Below, one piece after another: positions 5,708 through 7,347 of a DNA stretch of 7,347 bases. The stretch is from JANWYU01 sp964655485 (GTDB taxonomy: Bacteria; Bdellovibrionota; Bdellovibrionia; Bdellovibrionales; Bdellovibrionaceae), in contig CAZZMS010000052.1 of NCBI GenBank assembly GCA_964655485.1, forward strand, positions 1-7,347, given 5' to 3'. Both the position numbers and the translations under genes were made by a program. Each line of letters begins with the position of its first letter. Position 1 is the first letter of the stretch. The notes under the pieces were generated by a model. That model had not been told where the DNA came from. It saw only the letters and a program-made list of their open reading frames with translations, and ran no database searches.

Positions 5708-7105
5708 TTACAAAACACAACGAAAGCCATCCACCAGAAATCCTGGGCTCTTCATACCGCCCAGATCTCTGGCTCCGTAGGTTCCTGTGCGCGGCATGAT
5801 TTCCGCTTTTTCAGTCAATCCCAAGAGTCCCCGGGGTCCCCAAAGCTCGTAAAGGCTTACATCAAAACGAAAGTCCTCGATAGGGTGTTGGATTTCTCCG
5901 TTTTCCACCCAAAAGCAGGCAAAGCGACTCATTCCCGTAATACTGGCACTCTGCTGATGAGACCAATTGCAGTAGTGCAAAGCCCCCAGGTAGAGGCCAC
6001 GGTCTAGCGCCTTAAGGATGTCGGAGTCGGGCAAGGTTCCTGGTAACACTTCAAGGCTGCGCGGAGACTCATAGCCCCAACCTCCGTGGCCCTCTGCAAA
6101 ATTGCTTTCTATGCCGTATTTACGGGCAGAGCTGGAGGAAATAAGAAAGTTTTGTTTTTTTCCCTCGTGAATGAGAGAAAGCTCTCTGGGTGGAATTTCG
6201 CCCAAAGAGTTAAAGGATGGGCCCAGGTTCAGATGAAAATTTTCCTGCCTAGATAGCAGAGAGGAAAACTCCCGTTCACCCTTAAAAAAAGCCTCCAGAG
6301 GACAGATCCCTTTTTGAAAAGTATCGTAACTCAAGCCGCCCCAACTCAAAGTGGAGAGAAGCTCCGCAACAGCATCTGGTGCGAGATAGGCTCGGTAAGT
6401 CCCTCGTTCCAAAGGGCGCGGGGCTTTTTTGAGTAAGCGGATTTCCTGATGTTTTTTTTGCCAACGTTCCTCCATAGCGACCGGATCGAATCTCTGAAAG
6501 AAATAAGTGTCTTTAGTCGCCTTGGGCTGACCCAAACTGTTTTGGTCGTAAAGGGAGTAGTCAAAAAAGCCGTTTAAGTTCAAAAACTCTCTTTCAACTC
6601 CTAAAGAGTTCAAAGAGAAAACATAGCTGTGACCGTAACAAAAAAGTCCACAGAGATCCCCGCGTGGACTTTGCGTCAGCCACTGGGATAGTTGCTGTGT
6701 TATCTCAAAATCGAAGGGCTCTTCCGTACATTCATGATACTTGGCGGGTAGTGCTGCTGAAAGAGGGACCACTCGGCGATGACTTTCCAGATCATTCCAG
6801 TGAGTCATAGCTTGGTTGATATAAACCTTGATTTTTTCAAGGTCTTGCTGAGGATTACCACTCAGCCCAAGTTCGATGTGCCACTCTTTTTGGTCTTTTT
6901 GTAGGCTCATTTGCAGGTGAGCTTGCTCCACTAGAGTGATTTGCCGAATGCGGGCTTGGTTTAGGCGAAGATACCAAACTTTTTCTGCACTTAGGTAACA
7001 ACTAGCCAACCAAGTTTCGGGGATGAGCGAAAGAGCGGCTTGCGCAGTTTCGCGATAGATAGGGAAGGGGGCAGGGACTTTAGACGTGGGTTTTTCTGGA
7101 TTCAT
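5708..7105 (-). CDS. tldE: TldE/PmbA-type subunit of the TldD-TldE metalloprotease family
   Basis: This 465-residue protein is close to E. coli PmbA/TldE (about 450). The clearest signature is the C-terminal family block at residues 389-425: ITGMSRFACFWVENGEI, then HPIEDFRFDVSLYELWG. It is preceded by GLYLGALHYCNWSHQQSASI and ends with a PGFLVDGFRCVL strand. No HExxxH zinc motif is seen. HEGKK near residue 316 lacks the second histidine. This fits the non-catalytic TldE partner rather than TldD. In the family, TldD and TldE form a cytosolic heterodimer with the zinc site in TldD, which trims unfolded peptides. E. coli roles include microcin B17 maturation and CcdA degradation. The N-terminal half is poorly conserved by eye. 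The ATG has AAGGA about eight bases upstream. The gene follows the tldD end by 66 bp, which supports a tldD-tldE operon. Assignment within the family is inferred. Confidence 0.88.
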   Translation of the reverse strand: MNPEKPTSKVPAPFPIYRETAQAALSLIPETWLASCYLSAEKVWYLRLNQARIRQITLVEQAHLQMSLQKDQKEWHIELGLSGNPQQDLEKIKVYINQAMTHWNDLESHRRVVPLSAALPAKYHECTEEPFDFEITQQLSQWLTQSPRGDLCGLFCYGHSYVFSLNSLGVEREFLNLNGFFDYSLYDQNSLGQPKATKDTYFFQRFDPVAMEERWQKKHQEIRLLKKAPRPLERGTYRAYLAPDAVAELLSTLSWGGLSYDTFQKGICPLEAFFKGEREFSSLLSRQENFHLNLGPSFNSLGEIPPRELSLIHEGKKQNFLISSSSARKYGIESNFAEGHGGWGYESPRSLEVLPGTLPDSDILKALDRGLYLGALHYCNWSHQQSASITGMSRFACFWVENGEIQHPIEDFRFDVSLYELWGPRGLLGLTEKAEIMPRTGTYGARDLGGMKSPGFLVDGFRCVL

Positions 7106-7171
7106 TATGACATCCTTCGTTCGGCAGTGAGCGGTTTGGTTTGAGATAATACCCTCTCATACTCGATATTC

Positions 7172-7347
7172 TTACTGATAGCCAAAAACCTCCACAGAGC
7201 GAAATAAACAGGCGGGAGAGCCGTGGCTTACTCGAATGATCTGGGAGGGCTCGCCTTTGCCACAATAGGGCGAGCCATAGCGAGCAAATGTGGATTCGTT
7301 TCCAACCATGGCGAGGGAGCGCCAGAAGGATAAGCCTTCCCCTCGGT
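7172..7347 (-). CDS. tldD: C-terminal end of a TldD-type metalloprotease gene (5' end outside window)
   Basis: From the right edge a minus-strand frame reads 57 codons to a TAA at 7172-7174. It includes YCGKGEPSQIIRVSHGSPA followed by a short hydrophobic ending (FRSVEVFGYQ). The Cys-Gly-Lys-Gly, then P-S-Q, then V-S-H-G-S-P pattern matches the extreme C-terminus of TldD-family proteins, where this strand completes the C-terminal domain. The catalytic HExxxH helix would lie upstream, outside the window, so activity cannot be judged. The next gene downstream is the TldE-like partner, as expected for a heterodimer encoded by neighbouring genes. The fragment is short; the call rests on the motif together with the context. 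Confidence 0.8.
   Translation of the reverse strand, partial: RGEGLSFWRSLAMVGNESTFARYGSPYCGKGEPSQIIRVSHGSPACLFRSVEVFGYQ

Noticed and set aside
7106..7171. Internal promoter between tldD and tldE (TATTAT)
   Set aside because: The -10-like TATTAT has no acceptable -35 at 16-18 bp, and read-through from tldD explains expression.

Overview
This window comes from a gene-dense bacterial chromosome with mid-range base composition. Every gene I can support lies on the minus strand, so transcription runs from the right edge to the left. The mix is a Tad/Flp-type outer-membrane secretin (so a Gram-negative envelope), a single-chain glycine decarboxylase P-protein as in proteobacteria, a TldD/TldE pair and a small coiled-coil protein with a histone-H1-like basic tail. 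This fits a proteobacterium in the broad sense. A Bdellovibrionota-like relative is possible but is only an impression.

Layout in order of transcription. At the right edge is the C-terminal end of a tldD-type gene, running off the window, followed after 66 bp by a complete tldE/pmbA-type gene. Next, after its own good sigma70-like promoter, comes the 120-residue coiled-coil/basic-tail protein. After 57 bp with no visible terminator comes gcvP (960 residues from the supported ATG). A 151-bp gap containing a long imperfect inverted repeat separates gcvP from cdd (cytidine deaminase). A 491-bp stretch without a convincing gene follows. It contains a cluster of degenerate direct and inverted repeats, a possible promoter overlapped by CCGGACA/TGTCCG half-sites, and a leader hairpin touching the ribosome binding site. 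The leftmost gene is a CpaC/RcpA-like secretin that begins at 1245 and is cut off by the left edge after 415 codons.

The genes do not form one pathway. TldD and TldE would make a heterodimeric protease. GcvP is one subunit of the glycine cleavage system, with no gcvT or gcvH beside it here. Cdd is pyrimidine salvage. The secretin belongs to pilus assembly or secretion. I found no complete novel system. The most unusual material is the non-coding DNA upstream of the secretin and the structured translation-start regions of the secretin and of gcvP. No tRNA, rRNA, CRISPR array or insertion sequence was seen.
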